Shown piece by piece: positions 14,522 to 23,538 of a stretch of DNA of 36,920 bases. The position numbers and the translations under genes are program-made. Origin of the DNA: SFWF01 sp045587065 (GTDB taxonomy: Bacteria; Bacillota; Clostridia; Oscillospirales; Acutalibacteraceae); NCBI GenBank assembly GCA_045587065.1, contig JAZNBQ010000080.1:1-36920 (forward strand), read 5' to 3'. Each line of letters begins with the position of its first letter. The stretch's first letter is position 1. Below the pieces are notes generated by a model. It saw nothing but the letters and a program-made list of their open reading frames with translations, was not told the origin of the DNA and ran no database searches.

Positions 14522-16239
14522 AAACTCTTCTTAAATATTTAAAACCTTTTTATAACAAAATGGCCTTGGGGTTCATTATAAAAACTTTTGGCACGATACT
14601 TGAGTTGCTAATCCCCTACATATTAACGCATATTTTAGAAAACGTTATAGATAAATCTGTAAAAGATATTTTCTTCTGGGGCGGACTAATGATTTTATGT
14701 TCTTCTGTCGCCTGTGTTTCTCACATTACCGCCAACAGAATGGCTGCAAAGGTTTCTAAAAACTTTGCGGAAGCTATGAGAAAAGACCTTTTCTTTAAAA
14801 CTCTGAAACTCTCTGCCGCTCAAACCGACAGATTCACTATTCCCTCTTTAGAGTCAAGAATTACCACAGACACCTATAACGTTCACGCATTTATCAATAT
14901 GATGCAGAGAATGGGGGTAAGGGCTCCTATTTTACTAATGGGCGGTATCATAATAACCGTATTTATGGATGCCAAACTCTCCCTGGTTATGATTGCTCTT
15001 GTGCCTGTGTTATTTGCCTCTGTAATGTTTGTAAGAACCAAGGGTGTTCCCCTTTATACAAAAGTGCAAAAATCTATAGACAAAATGATAAGAGTGGTAC
15101 GCGAAGACACTCAGGGAATCAGAGTAATAAAAGCTCTCTCCAAAACTCAGCACGAGCACGAACGTTACGCCTCGGTCAATAAGCTCATTATAAAAAATGA
15201 ATGCCGTGCAAGAATTATTATGGGAACTATTCATCCTATAATGAACGTTTGTATGAATTTAGCCAGTGTTGCCGCTATAGCATTAGGAGCAATTTTCGTA
15301 TCAAAGGGGATTTCTAAGCCTGAAACACTTATTGCTTTTATGCAGTATTTCATTCAGATTTCTATGGCTTTAATGGTAGTAACCAGACTGGTTGTAATGT
15401 ATACAAAAAGCTCTGCCTCTGCCAAACGAATTGAGGAAATTTTGTTGGCAAAAGAAGATATCTCCTGCCTTGACAAAAAAGATTTTCCTGATATAGACAC
15501 TTCTGCTCATATTATCTTTGACAAGGTTTGCTTTTCATATAACAAAAAGCTCAACAATCTTGACGATATTAGTTTTGAACTTAAAAAAGGAAGCAAACTT
15601 GGAATTATCGGTGCTACAGGCTCGGGAAAATCCACCCTTATTAAGCTTCTTTTAAGATTTTATGATGCCGATAAAGGCGAAATCTACATAAATGGCCAAA
15701 ACATTAAAACCATACCAGAAAAAGTTTTTTACGCCAACTTCGGTACGGCCATGCAAAACGACTTTTTATATGCCGAAACTATTATGGAAAATATAAAATT
15801 TGGTCGAGACATTTCAGACGAAGATGTATTTACGGCGGCAAAAATCGCTCAGGCTCACGATTTTATAAACGAGCTTACAGACGGCTATATGCACCTTCTT
15901 TCTCCCAGAGGTACAAATATCTCAGGGGGACAAAAGCAAAGAATCCTAATATCAAGAGCCTTAGCGGCAAAACCTGATATTATTATTTTCGATGACAGCT
16001 CTTCTGCTCTGGACTATAAAACCGATGCCGCTTTACGAAAGGCTATTTCTGAAAATCTTTCAGACACAACTATTATAACGGTAGCTCAAAGAGTAAGTTC
16101 TATAAAAAACTGCGACCTTATTTTAGTTCTGGATGAAGGAAAGATTATCGGCAAAGGCAGTCACGAAGAGCTGATAAACACCTGTAGTACATACAAGGAA
16201 ATAAGCGATTCTCAGATGGGAGGTGCTTTTGTTGAATAA
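14518..16239 (+). CDS. ABC exporter half-transporter, degenerate-site subunit
   Basis: 573 residues: a six-helix exporter membrane domain (1-320) fused to an ATPase. Walker A GATGSGKST has K371. Signature is intact (ISGGQKQR). Walker B reads IIIFDDSSSALD, so the catalytic glutamate is replaced by D493, and the switch histidine is Q524 (VAQRVSSI). These are the changes found in the degenerate-site subunit of heterodimeric exporters of the TM287/288 and BmrCD type. It must therefore pair with the next gene product, whose changes are complementary. Operon member after marR; overlaps the next gene by about 8 bases. Confidence 0.95.
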   Translation: MKTLLKYLKPFYNKMALGFIIKTFGTILELLIPYILTHILENVIDKSVKDIFFWGGLMILCSSVACVSHITANRMAAKVSKNFAEAMRKDLFFKTLKLSAAQTDRFTIPSLESRITTDTYNVHAFINMMQRMGVRAPILLMGGIIITVFMDAKLSLVMIALVPVLFASVMFVRTKGVPLYTKVQKSIDKMIRVVREDTQGIRVIKALSKTQHEHERYASVNKLIIKNECRARIIMGTIHPIMNVCMNLASVAAIALGAIFVSKGISKPETLIAFMQYFIQISMALMVVTRLVVMYTKSSASAKRIEEILLAKEDISCLDKKDFPDIDTSAHIIFDKVCFSYNKKLNNLDDISFELKKGSKLGIIGATGSGKSTLIKLLLRFYDADKGEIYINGQNIKTIPEKVFYANFGTAMQNDFLYAETIMENIKFGRDISDEDVFTAAKIAQAHDFINELTDGYMHLLSPRGTNISGGQKQRILISRALAAKPDIIIFDDSSSALDYKTDAALRKAISENLSDTTIITVAQRVSSIKNCDLILVLDEGKIIGKGSHEELINTCSTYKEISDSQMGGAFVE

Positions 16240-18031
16240 CCAAAATTGCGAAAAAAGAGACTTTAAAAAGACCAGGGGCATCTTTATAAGACTATGCGGT
16301 TACGTGCTTACTTACTGGTATTTGTTTTTTCCTGCAGTTATTTTTACACTCTTTTCAAATCAGTTGGCCCTTTTAGGTCCTAAATATTCAGGAATTGCCA
16401 TAGACGCACTGTCTCTTATTAATGTTGACTTTGACGTCGTTTGGGAAAACGTTATCAAAATGATTGTTTGCTACGTTATCTCCGCCATTACCTCTTATTT
16501 GCTTTCGGCTATTATGATATTCATGAGTCAGAAAATTTCCTATACCCTCCGAAAGCAACTTTTTGAAAAGCTCACTTCCCTTCCTGTAGGTTATTTCGAC
16601 ACCCATCCCACAGGAGATATTATCAGTCATATATCTTACGACGTTGATACTGTAAACAATTCTCTTTCCCACGACCTAGTTCAGATTATGACCAGTGCTT
16701 ATACGGTTATCGGCTCCCTTGTATTTATGTGGAATATTTCAAAACCTTTGATTGCGGTTTTCCTGATAACCATACCTATTTCCATACTTTTTACTCGTTT
16801 TCGCACCTTAAAGGTAAAACCTCTGTTTCGTTTGCGCTCTAAAAAACTGGGTGAACTTAACGGCTATGCCGAAGAAATGCTGTCAGGTTGCCGCTCCATT
16901 CAGGCTTATTCCAGACAGGAAGAAATATCAGGCCGTTTCAACCAAAAAAACACCAGTTCTATGGACGCCTACTATGAAGCCGATTATCACGGTTGTGTAA
17001 TGGGCCCCACCATGAACTTTATTAACAATCTTTCTATTTCTCTTGTTATGATTTTAGGCGGCATATTATATATGCTATCCCAAAACGGCGTGGCCAAGGC
17101 AGGGTCTGTTTTGTTTATTACTTTGGGCGGCGTTGCACAATTTGTTCAGTACTCAAGAAAATTTGCGGGCCCCATAAACGAATTTGCCAACATTTTAACC
17201 GAACTTCAGTCTGCTTTTTCTGCGGCCGAGAGAATCTTCGATATTTTAGACGAAAGTCCTGAAACCCCCGATATAGAAAATGCTAAGGTTTTACAAAATC
17301 CAAAGGGTAAAGTAGAGTTTAAAGACGTTGTCTTTGGTTATACCCAAGATAAAATAATTTTAAAGGGCATTGATTTTTCTGCACTAGAGGGCAAAACTGT
17401 TGCTATCGTAGGTCCTACAGGTGCCGGTAAGACTACCATTATAAATCTGCTTATGAGATTCTATGATACTAACAAGGGTATCATAGAGGTTGATGACACC
17501 GATAGCACTCTTTATACTCGCGCCTCTCTCCGCAAGGCGTATACCATGGTGCTTCAGGACACCTGGATTTTTGCAGGTACTGTTTTTGATAATATTGCCT
17601 ACGGCAAGGATAATGCAACTATGGACGAGGTTGTTGCCGCGGCAAAAGCTGCTAAAATTCACACCTATATTGAAAGTTTACCGGATGGCTACAACACCCT
17701 TCTTACTGATGACGGCGTGAATATTTCAAAAGGTCAGCGTCAGCTTATTACTATTGCACGTGCCATAATTTCAAAATCTAATATGCTTATTTTAGATGAA
17801 GCCACCTCTAACGTTGACTCCAGAACAGAAATTAAGATTCAGGAAGCAATGAATGAACTAATGAAGGGTAAAACCTGCTTTGTTATTGCTCACAGACTTT
17901 CCACCATTCAGAATGCCGACGTGATTTTAGTGCTGCAGAACGGTGTCATAACCGAACAAGGCAACCACAAAGAATTGCTCCAACTTAAAGGCTTTTACAG
18001 TACTCTTTACAACTCTCAATTTGTGGAATAA
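16232..18031 (+). CDS. ABC exporter half-transporter, catalytic subunit
   Basis: 599 residues: N-terminal six-helix membrane domain and C-terminal ATPase with Walker A GPTGAGKTT (K400), Walker B LILDEATSNVD with intact E523 and H-loop IAHRLSTI, but signature NISKGQRQ (K500 in place of the first Gly of SGGQ). That signature completes the degenerate site of the partner, leaving one hydrolytic site formed by this Walker A/B and the partner's SGGQ. I prefer TTG at 16232, eight bases after GGGAGG; GTG 16223 touches the ribosome binding site. Last gene of the MarR-controlled operon; no convincing terminator follows. Confidence 0.95.
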   Translation: MNNQNCEKRDFKKTRGIFIRLCGYVLTYWYLFFPAVIFTLFSNQLALLGPKYSGIAIDALSLINVDFDVVWENVIKMIVCYVISAITSYLLSAIMIFMSQKISYTLRKQLFEKLTSLPVGYFDTHPTGDIISHISYDVDTVNNSLSHDLVQIMTSAYTVIGSLVFMWNISKPLIAVFLITIPISILFTRFRTLKVKPLFRLRSKKLGELNGYAEEMLSGCRSIQAYSRQEEISGRFNQKNTSSMDAYYEADYHGCVMGPTMNFINNLSISLVMILGGILYMLSQNGVAKAGSVLFITLGGVAQFVQYSRKFAGPINEFANILTELQSAFSAAERIFDILDESPETPDIENAKVLQNPKGKVEFKDVVFGYTQDKIILKGIDFSALEGKTVAIVGPTGAGKTTIINLLMRFYDTNKGIIEVDDTDSTLYTRASLRKAYTMVLQDTWIFAGTVFDNIAYGKDNATMDEVVAAAKAAKIHTYIESLPDGYNTLLTDDGVNISKGQRQLITIARAIISKSNMLILDEATSNVDSRTEIKIQEAMNELMKGKTCFVIAHRLSTIQNADVILVLQNGVITEQGNHKELLQLKGFYSTLYNSQFVE

Positions 18032-18062
18032 ATTTAGCAAACTGCGGTCTTTTTAGTTTTTC

Positions 18063-18091
18063 TTTACAAAATTTAATATTTGTGTTAGAAT
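18063..18091 (+). promoter_or_regulatory. Promoter of APC permease gene
   Basis: TTTACA (18063-18068), 17-bp spacer, TAGAAT (18086-18091). Leader about 27 bases. Confidence 0.75.
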
Positions 18092-18124
18092 TAAATTAAT
18101 CTTTTAAGAAAGAAAGTGAGAAAT

Positions 18125-19540
18125 ATGGAAAAGTTAAAAAGAAAATACGGCCTAGCTACTGCTATATGTATGGTAGTAGGAACAGTTATCGGTTCCGGTG
18201 TCTTCTTTAAGGCTCAAAACGTTTTAGCCGCAACCGGCGGAAACATGCCTTTAGGTATTGCCGCTTGGATTATTACCGGTCTTATTATGATAGTCTGTTC
18301 TTTACAGTTCGCTTCTATGGCAACAAAATACGAAAAAGTTAGCGGCGTTGTTGACTATGCTGAAGCAACATGTGGCAAATCTTACGCTTATTATCTTGCT
18401 TGGTTTATGGTTAATATTTATTATCCTTGTATGACCTCTGTTCTTGCTTGGGTTTCTGCAAGATATTTTGGTGTTTTACTTGGTTGGGATATGACAAGTG
18501 CAAACGTTTTAACCTTAGCCGGTTTCTTCCTTGTTTTATCTTACACAGTAAACGCTCTTTCACCTAAAATTGCAGGTAAGTTCCAGGTTAGTTCAACCGT
18601 TATCAAAATGATTCCTCTTTTCTTAATGGCAATTGTGGGAACCATCGTTGGATTTGTAAACGGCACTCTTACAAACAACTTCTCAACCGTTGTTACCCAG
18701 GTTGTAGGTGGTAACAGCAGCGGCCTTTTCGCAGCTATAATTGCTACTGTTTTCGCATATGAAGGTTGGATTGTTGCTACATCTATTAACGCAGAGCTTA
18801 AAAATCCTAAGAGAAATCTACCTTTAGCCTTAATAATTGGTGCTATTATTGTTGTTGCTACATACGTTTTCTATTTCATAGGTGTTGCAGGTGGTGCTAC
18901 CAATGAAGTGCTTATTAACGAAGGTGCTACCACCGCATTTACAAATATTTTCGGTAGTGTTGGCGGTGGTATACTTAACGTTTGCATCGTTATTTCTTGT
19001 CTTGGAACATTGAACGGACTTATGGTTGGTTCCACAAGAGGTATGTATGCTATTTCTGCTCGCGGTATGGGACCTAAGCCTGAGATGTTCGGTCAGGTTG
19101 ACAAAACTACAAATATGACAAATAACTCAGCTATTTGGGGACTTTTCGTTTGCGCTGCATGGCTCTTATACTTCTATGGTGCAAACCTCACTGAAGGTTG
19201 GTTCGGACTCTTTAATTTCGACTCTTCAGAGCTTCCCATTGTTACCATCTACGCCTTCTACATTCCAATGTTCATCATTTGGATGAAGAAAGAAAAAGAG
19301 CTTGGCTTCGTTAAGCGTTTCCTCTTACCATCTGTTGCAATATTTGCTTGTTCCTTTATGATTTTTGCCGCTGTTTATGCTCACGGCATTACTCCATATC
19401 TAAAGGCTCAGCAAGCAGGAAGCTTCTCTTTCCCTGTTCTATTCTATCTTATCGTTTTCGCAGTAATTACAATTGTAGGTGCTTTCCTTAAAAATCCAAA
19501 AGCCAAAGCAGTAGAAGCAACTGAGGAAACAGAAGAATAA
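18125..19540 (+). CDS. APC superfamily amino-acid permease
   Basis: 471-residue transporter with about 12 membrane helices. The first helix contains the APC signature MVVGTVIGSGVFFKAQNVL, where the unwound GSG motif binds the substrate amino group. Ends in a short acidic tail (VEATEETEE). ATG at 18125 is favoured, with AAAGTGAG directly upstream; a GTG at 18116 lies inside that ribosome binding site. Exchange or uptake of an amino acid by proton or antiport coupling is the family role; the substrate is not predictable. It is a single-gene unit with its own promoter and terminator. Confidence 0.93.
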   Translation: MEKLKRKYGLATAICMVVGTVIGSGVFFKAQNVLAATGGNMPLGIAAWIITGLIMIVCSLQFASMATKYEKVSGVVDYAEATCGKSYAYYLAWFMVNIYYPCMTSVLAWVSARYFGVLLGWDMTSANVLTLAGFFLVLSYTVNALSPKIAGKFQVSSTVIKMIPLFLMAIVGTIVGFVNGTLTNNFSTVVTQVVGGNSSGLFAAIIATVFAYEGWIVATSINAELKNPKRNLPLALIIGAIIVVATYVFYFIGVAGGATNEVLINEGATTAFTNIFGSVGGGILNVCIVISCLGTLNGLMVGSTRGMYAISARGMGPKPEMFGQVDKTTNMTNNSAIWGLFVCAAWLLYFYGANLTEGWFGLFNFDSSELPIVTIYAFYIPMFIIWMKKEKELGFVKRFLLPSVAIFACSFMIFAAVYAHGITPYLKAQQAGSFSFPVLFYLIVFAVITIVGAFLKNPKAKAVEATEETEE

Positions 19541-19576
19541 AAAACTAACACATAAGTTTCTCATTAACCTAAAGAA

Positions 19577-19616
19577 AAGAAGTCGCAACCCATATGGGTT
19601 ACGACTTCTTTTTTTG
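19577..19616. terminator. Bidirectional terminator
   Basis: AAGTCG-c-AACCC / GGGTT-a-CGACTT (19580-19607) with ATAT loop; T-runs on both strands serve the APC permease gene and the convergent MBL hydrolase. Confidence 0.9.
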
Positions 19617-19634
19617 CCTATAAAAATATTGTTT

Positions 19635-20498
19635 TTACAAAAGCTCGTTTCTGACCAGACGAACCATAATAGAGGTGTTGAGGGTTGCAGCATCTTCCGG
19701 ATAGATTTCTTTAATATATCCTCGCCAATATTTATCATTGAACTGTTCTATAATTTCCTGGTCGCTACAACCTGCTTTTATACTATCTTTTATATTTTGA
19801 ATTGTGCTTTCAACGGCAGTCTTCATATTCCCTAGATAGAACTTGGTTTGAGTTTCGTCAAGTAGGCCCCAGTGAGGCGCGAGAACCGATGAAATTTTAA
19901 GCTTTTCAATTTTTTCAATAGATGCAATTGTATCTGAAAAGCTTACCAGACATATTGGCATAATGGTATTATCGCCGTCATACACACCCAGAGTCTCGCA
20001 AGCCAGAAGCAATTCTTCTTCCCTGCAATAAAATCCAATACAACAACGAGTATGCCCCGGAAGATTAATAACTTCAAACTCCATATCACCTGCAGAAATA
20101 ACGTCACCGTCGGAAGCTGTAATATCAACCTTCAATTCGTTGCCAAGGAACTCATAGTCGGTTATTCCGCACTTTTCGGCAAATTTGGCGTCTAACTCCT
20201 TCATAGTTCTTTTCGCGCCGTCGCGCTTGAAAATATCTGCCGCATAACTTCCTGCCACCACTTTTGCGGTTGGGTAGCGACGAAGAACGTATGCACTTCC
20301 AAGAGCATGGTCATAATGAGAATGTGTGAGAAAAATATAATCAAGGTTTCTTTTTCCTAAATAAGCTTTTACATTTTCTGCAATTGCATATCCGGTAAAA
20401 CCGAAACCCGTATCATATAAAATACTGGTTTTTCCATCGTCAATCAAGAAGGCGGCATCGCCTTTTTGACACCTTACATCTATAATTTTGATGTTCAT
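19635..20498 (-). CDS. MBL-fold metallo-hydrolase
   Basis: 287-residue metallo-beta-lactamase-fold enzyme. Metal-binding HSHYDH (H59, H61, D63, H64), a third site LPGHTRCCIGFY and a late LAPHWGLL are visible; the position that is usually Asp in VFTGDxLF reads LLLACETLG, as in some MBL subfamilies. Likely a dinuclear zinc or iron hydrolase in the cytoplasm; substrate unknown. ATG 20498 is preferred with GGGG seven bases upstream; a TTG at 20510 is in frame. Single-gene unit; its promoter overlaps the neighbouring operon's terminator. Confidence 0.88.
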   Translation of the reverse strand: MNIKIIDVRCQKGDAAFLIDDGKTSILYDTGFGFTGYAIAENVKAYLGKRNLDYIFLTHSHYDHALGSAYVLRRYPTAKVVAGSYAADIFKRDGAKRTMKELDAKFAEKCGITDYEFLGNELKVDITASDGDVISAGDMEFEVINLPGHTRCCIGFYCREEELLLACETLGVYDGDNTIMPICLVSFSDTIASIEKIEKLKISSVLAPHWGLLDETQTKFYLGNMKTAVESTIQNIKDSIKAGCSDQEIIEQFNDKYWRGYIKEIYPEDAATLNTSIMVRLVRNELL

Positions 20499-20530
20499 TT
20501 TTAGCCCCAACTTTATTTTGAATTTTAATT

Positions 20531-20560
20531 ATTATACTATAAAAGCAATAAAACAGGCAA
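20531..20560 (-). promoter_or_regulatory. Promoter of the MBL hydrolase gene
   Basis: Minus-strand TTGCCT (20560-20555), 18-bp spacer, TATAAT (20536-20531). The -35 lies in the stem of the terminator at 20541-20598. Confidence 0.6.
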
Positions 20561-20598
20561 GGAAAATAGATTTGTCTTTTCTATTTTTCCTTGCCTTT
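20541..20598 (-). terminator. Terminator of the TrpXYZ-type operon
   Basis: A hairpin with about 15 paired bases: AGGCAAGGAAAATAG (20555-20569) against CTATTTTTCCTTGCCT (20581-20596). On the minus strand it is followed by a T-rich tail, ending the importer operon just before the MBL gene. Confidence 0.8.
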
Positions 20599-20630
20599 AA
20601 GTTTGCTGTCTTGTGCTTTCCCTTTAAATA

Positions 20631-21428
20631 TTATTTGGAAAGCATAACCTTATCACTTGTAAATTTGCTGCCACTGGACTCTTCAAACATCTGAAGAAGT
20701 TGTTCGATAGTAAGTTTTTTCTTTTCCTCGCCCTTAACATCAACAACTATTTGTCCTTCATGCATCATAATCAGTCTATTACCTACACGAATTGCATCAG
20801 CCATATTATGAGTAATCATAACGGTAATAAGATTATCTTTCGCAACGATTTCCTCGGTAATATCTAAAACTTTTTTGGCTGTTTTAGGGTCAAGTGCTGC
20901 AGTATGCTCATCAAGAAGCAACAACTTTGGCTTTTTAAGGGTTGCCATAAGAAGAGTCAACGCCTGACGCTGTCCGCCTGATAGCAGTCCTACCTTTGCA
21001 GTAAGTCTGTTCTCAAGACCTAAATCAAGAATTTTAAGAAGCTCTTTGTACTCTTTTCTTTCCTTTGCGGTAATACCTATTTTAAGGCTTCTTCTCTTGC
21101 CTCTGCGCGCGGCAAGGGCAAGATTTTCTTCAATTTGCATATCTGCCGCAGTGCCTGTCATAGGGTCTTGGAAAACGCGACCCAAGTACTTAGCTCTCTT
21201 ATATTCAGGAAGCCTTGTAACGTCAATTCCATCAACAACAATGCTTCCGCAATCTACGGGATAAACGCCGGCAATCATATTAAGCATAGTGGATTTTCCT
21301 GCACCGTTACCACCTATAACTGTTACAAAATCCCCCTCATCAAGATGAAGATTTATGCCGTTTAGAGCCTTTTTCTCGTTTATAGTTCCAGGGTTAAAGG
21401 TTTTTTCTACGTTTATAATATCAAGCAT
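20631..21428 (-). CDS. ABC transporter ATP-binding protein (TrpZ-type)
   Basis: 265-residue ATPase: Walker A GGNGAGKST (39-47), signature LLSGGQRQ, Walker B LLLDEHTAALD with an unusual His after the catalytic Glu, and H-loop ITHNM. It belongs to the family working with PF04392-type binding proteins. ATG 21428 has AAAGGT upstream and overlaps the permease end by 8 bases. Third gene of the importer operon. Confidence 0.93.
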   Translation of the reverse strand: MLDIINVEKTFNPGTINEKKALNGINLHLDEGDFVTVIGGNGAGKSTMLNMIAGVYPVDCGSIVVDGIDVTRLPEYKRAKYLGRVFQDPMTGTAADMQIEENLALAARRGKRRSLKIGITAKERKEYKELLKILDLGLENRLTAKVGLLSGGQRQALTLLMATLKKPKLLLLDEHTAALDPKTAKKVLDITEEIVAKDNLITVMITHNMADAIRVGNRLIMMHEGQIVVDVKGEEKKKLTIEQLLQMFEESSGSKFTSDKVMLSK

Positions 21429-22353
21429 TTACCTTTCCCCCTTTTGTCTTTTTTATATGATTCTGTAGATACTGTCTTTTCCAATATGGAATAGCAAGGA
21501 AAATTGCAACTATGGTTGCTGAAAGTAGTTTTAATAGATTTGCATCCAGACCCATTGTGATAACCGCCTGAACAACAATGTAATAAATAATAGAACCAAA
21601 CGCTACAGATAAAAGCCTGAGAGCAAAGTTCTTGAAAATTTTACCGAACAACGCTTCACCTATAATAACGGCAGCAAGACCTATAACGATGGCTCCCTGT
21701 CCCATTTTTACGTCGGCAAAGCCTTGATACTGAGCAAGAAACGCGCCGGAAAATGCAACTAAACCGTTAGAAAGCATAATGCCTAACACCTTATTAAAAT
21801 TAGTGTTAATACCTTGTGCTCGGCTCATATTTAAGTTTGCGCCTGTTGCACGGATTGCACATCCCATTTCTGTTCCGAAAAACCAATAAAGTATTCCTAT
21901 CATTGCTGCCAAAACGATGCCTACGGTTATAAGTGGGTTATGAATTGCAAAATCCTTTACCCAGCGAAGAGAAACCAAAAGGTTGGTCTGATTAACGTTA
22001 ACCGATTGATTAGCTTTGCCCATGATTTTAAGGTTAATAGAATAAAGCGCAAGTTGTGTTAAAATACCTGCCAAAATAGGAGGAATTCCCATAAGTGTAT
22101 GAAGAAGTCCTGTAATAGCACCTGCTATAAGTCCTGCAACAAAAGCCAAAATCATAGCAAGCCACAAATTACAGCCATTTAAGATAAGTACCACTGCAAC
22201 GGCGCCGCCTGTTGCAAAAGAGCCGTCTACAGTAAGGTCTGGAATATCGAGAATACGATAGGTAAGATAAACGCCGATTGCCATTATACCCCAAATAAGA
22301 CCTTGTGATATAGAACCCGGCAAGGCACTAAAAAGTTGACTGAAAAGTTCCAT
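21421..22353 (-). CDS. ABC transporter permease (TrpY-type, BPD_transp_2)
   Basis: 310-residue permease with about nine helices, including YLTYRILDIPDLTVDGSF (residues about 28-45) and GCAIRATGANLNMSRAQGIN, which are characteristic of the permeases that accompany ABC_sub_bind proteins and resemble branched-chain/ribose permeases. CAGGAG lies upstream of the ATG. Moves the ligand captured by the lipoprotein at 22427. Confidence 0.92.
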   Translation of the reverse strand: MELFSQLFSALPGSISQGLIWGIMAIGVYLTYRILDIPDLTVDGSFATGGAVAVVLILNGCNLWLAMILAFVAGLIAGAITGLLHTLMGIPPILAGILTQLALYSINLKIMGKANQSVNVNQTNLLVSLRWVKDFAIHNPLITVGIVLAAMIGILYWFFGTEMGCAIRATGANLNMSRAQGINTNFNKVLGIMLSNGLVAFSGAFLAQYQGFADVKMGQGAIVIGLAAVIIGEALFGKIFKNFALRLLSVAFGSIIYYIVVQAVITMGLDANLLKLLSATIVAIFLAIPYWKRQYLQNHIKKTKGGKVNA

Positions 22354-22385
22354 TTAATTTCTCCTGTATACTAAAAATAGATAAG

Positions 22386-22414
22386 CAGCCGGAGAGAAAA
22401 TTTTTCTCCGGCTG
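22386..22414 (-). other. Intercistronic hairpin between binding protein and permease
   Basis: CAGCCGGAGA..TCTCCGGCTG, about 10 GC-rich pairs extended by an A/T stem. The following minus-strand bases (cttatctattttt) are only moderately U-rich. Likely limits read-through and stabilises the binding-protein message. Confidence 0.75.
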
Positions 22415-22426
22415 AACACTTAAAAC

Positions 22427-23404
22427 TTATTTTGTTTCAATAGCGGTATATCCCTCTAATGGAGTAATACCTAAAGCTGTACAATTTTGTTCGTTATACT
22501 TAGGAGTCTGTTTTTCTGCATACTCGATAGGCATTGTAGAAATATCAACGCCATCCTTTAGAATTTTAACTGCCATTTTACCGGTGGTGTAACCAAGGTC
22601 ATAATAGCTGATTGAAAGTGTAGCAATACCGCAACCTGAGCAGATACCTTCTTCACCTGCGATTACAGGAATCTTTTTAGGTTCACAAATGTTATCAATA
22701 ATACCTGTGTTTTCTGCAACAGTATTATCGGTAGGAACGTAAATTGCATCATTGTTGTCAGCTGCATTTGTGCAAATCTGAGCAAGGTCATTAGAATCGG
22801 TAAATGGATAAAGTGTTACCTTGAGTCCTTTGTTTTCAAGATCTTTCTTGATAACGTCTACCTGATACTGACTGTTTGCTTCCTTTGAGCAATAAAGAAG
22901 AGCAATGTTTTTAGCGTTTGGACACCACTCAGTAATCATAGCTGCCTGTTTATCAAGAGGAGCAAGGTCGGATGTACCTGAAATGTTTCCACCTACTGTA
23001 CCGCTGAAATCTTTAATTTCAAGAGCAACGCCATACTCGGTTACAGATGTGCCCAGAATAGGAATGTCTGCTGTTGCTGCAGCTGCTGCCTGAAGAGCAG
23101 GAGTTGCGTTAGCCATAATAAGGTCTACCTTGTTTGATACAAACTGATTTGCGATGGTAGAACAAGTGTTAGGGTCGTTCTGACCATTTTGGAAATCAAA
23201 CTCAACTGCATCTTCGCCGAGTTCATCAATAATTGCCTGTTTAAAGCCATCAGTTGCAGCGTCAAGAGCAACATGCTCTACTAACTGTACTATACCGATT
23301 TTATACTTTCCATCGGCACTCTTTTCTCCTGAACATGCTGTCATTGACAACATGCAACCTACGCAAAGCGCAAGAGCTAATACAATAGCTACTATTTTTT
23401 TCAT
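22427..23404 (-). CDS. ABC transporter substrate-binding lipoprotein (ABC_sub_bind, TrpX-type)
   Basis: 325 residues. Lipoprotein signal with lipobox MTAC (C24); mature region opens KYKIGIVQLVEHVALDAATDGFKQ-like (split: YKIGIVQLVEHVALDAA, DGFKQAI), with GQNDPNTCSTIANQFV and IAGEEGICSGCGIATLS, typical of PF04392. The streptococcal homologue group is called TrpX, for tryptophan uptake, but this family also handles other ligands, so I leave the symbol empty. ATG 23404 follows AAAAGGAG. First gene of the operon; expression probably activated by the divergent LysR protein. No T-box fits in the short leader. Confidence 0.92.
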   Translation of the reverse strand: MKKIVAIVLALALCVGCMLSMTACSGEKSADGKYKIGIVQLVEHVALDAATDGFKQAIIDELGEDAVEFDFQNGQNDPNTCSTIANQFVSNKVDLIMANATPALQAAAAATADIPILGTSVTEYGVALEIKDFSGTVGGNISGTSDLAPLDKQAAMITEWCPNAKNIALLYCSKEANSQYQVDVIKKDLENKGLKVTLYPFTDSNDLAQICTNAADNNDAIYVPTDNTVAENTGIIDNICEPKKIPVIAGEEGICSGCGIATLSISYYDLGYTTGKMAVKILKDGVDISTMPIEYAEKQTPKYNEQNCTALGITPLEGYTAIETK

Positions 23405-23459
23405 TATTAAAACTCCTTTTATTTAGACTATAGCTTAGTCTTGATTTTTTGTTTTGTTT

Positions 23460-23488
23460 ATTATATAATACAAAATATCATTAGTCAA
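23460..23488 (-). promoter_or_regulatory. Promoter of the TrpXYZ-type operon
   Basis: Minus-strand TTGACT (23488-23483), 17-bp spacer, TATAAT (23465-23460). Predicted start near 23453. Confidence 0.85.
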
Positions 23489-23509
23489 ATTAATGGTTTT
23501 AATCTTTAC

Positions 23510-23526
23510 TATCTAAATTTTCGATA
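23510..23526. promoter_or_regulatory. LysR-type T-N11-A recognition box
   Basis: TATC-N9-GATA: inverted repeat with T at 23512 and A at 23524 exactly 11 bases apart. Its centre is about 65 bp upstream of the predicted importer start, the classic position for a LysR recognition site, and just ahead of the regulator's own start codon. Confidence 0.7.
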
Positions 23527-23538
23527 CGGTGATGTAGG

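Noticed and set aside
19635..20498. MBL hydrolase as the missing ComEC C-terminal domain
   Set aside because: It lies 16 kb away, has its own promoter, no signal peptide, and sequence features of a cytoplasmic MBL hydrolase.
23405..23459. T-box leader for the TrpXYZ-type importer
   Set aside because: Leader of about 50 bases with only a four-pair hairpin; no room for specifier loop and antiterminator.
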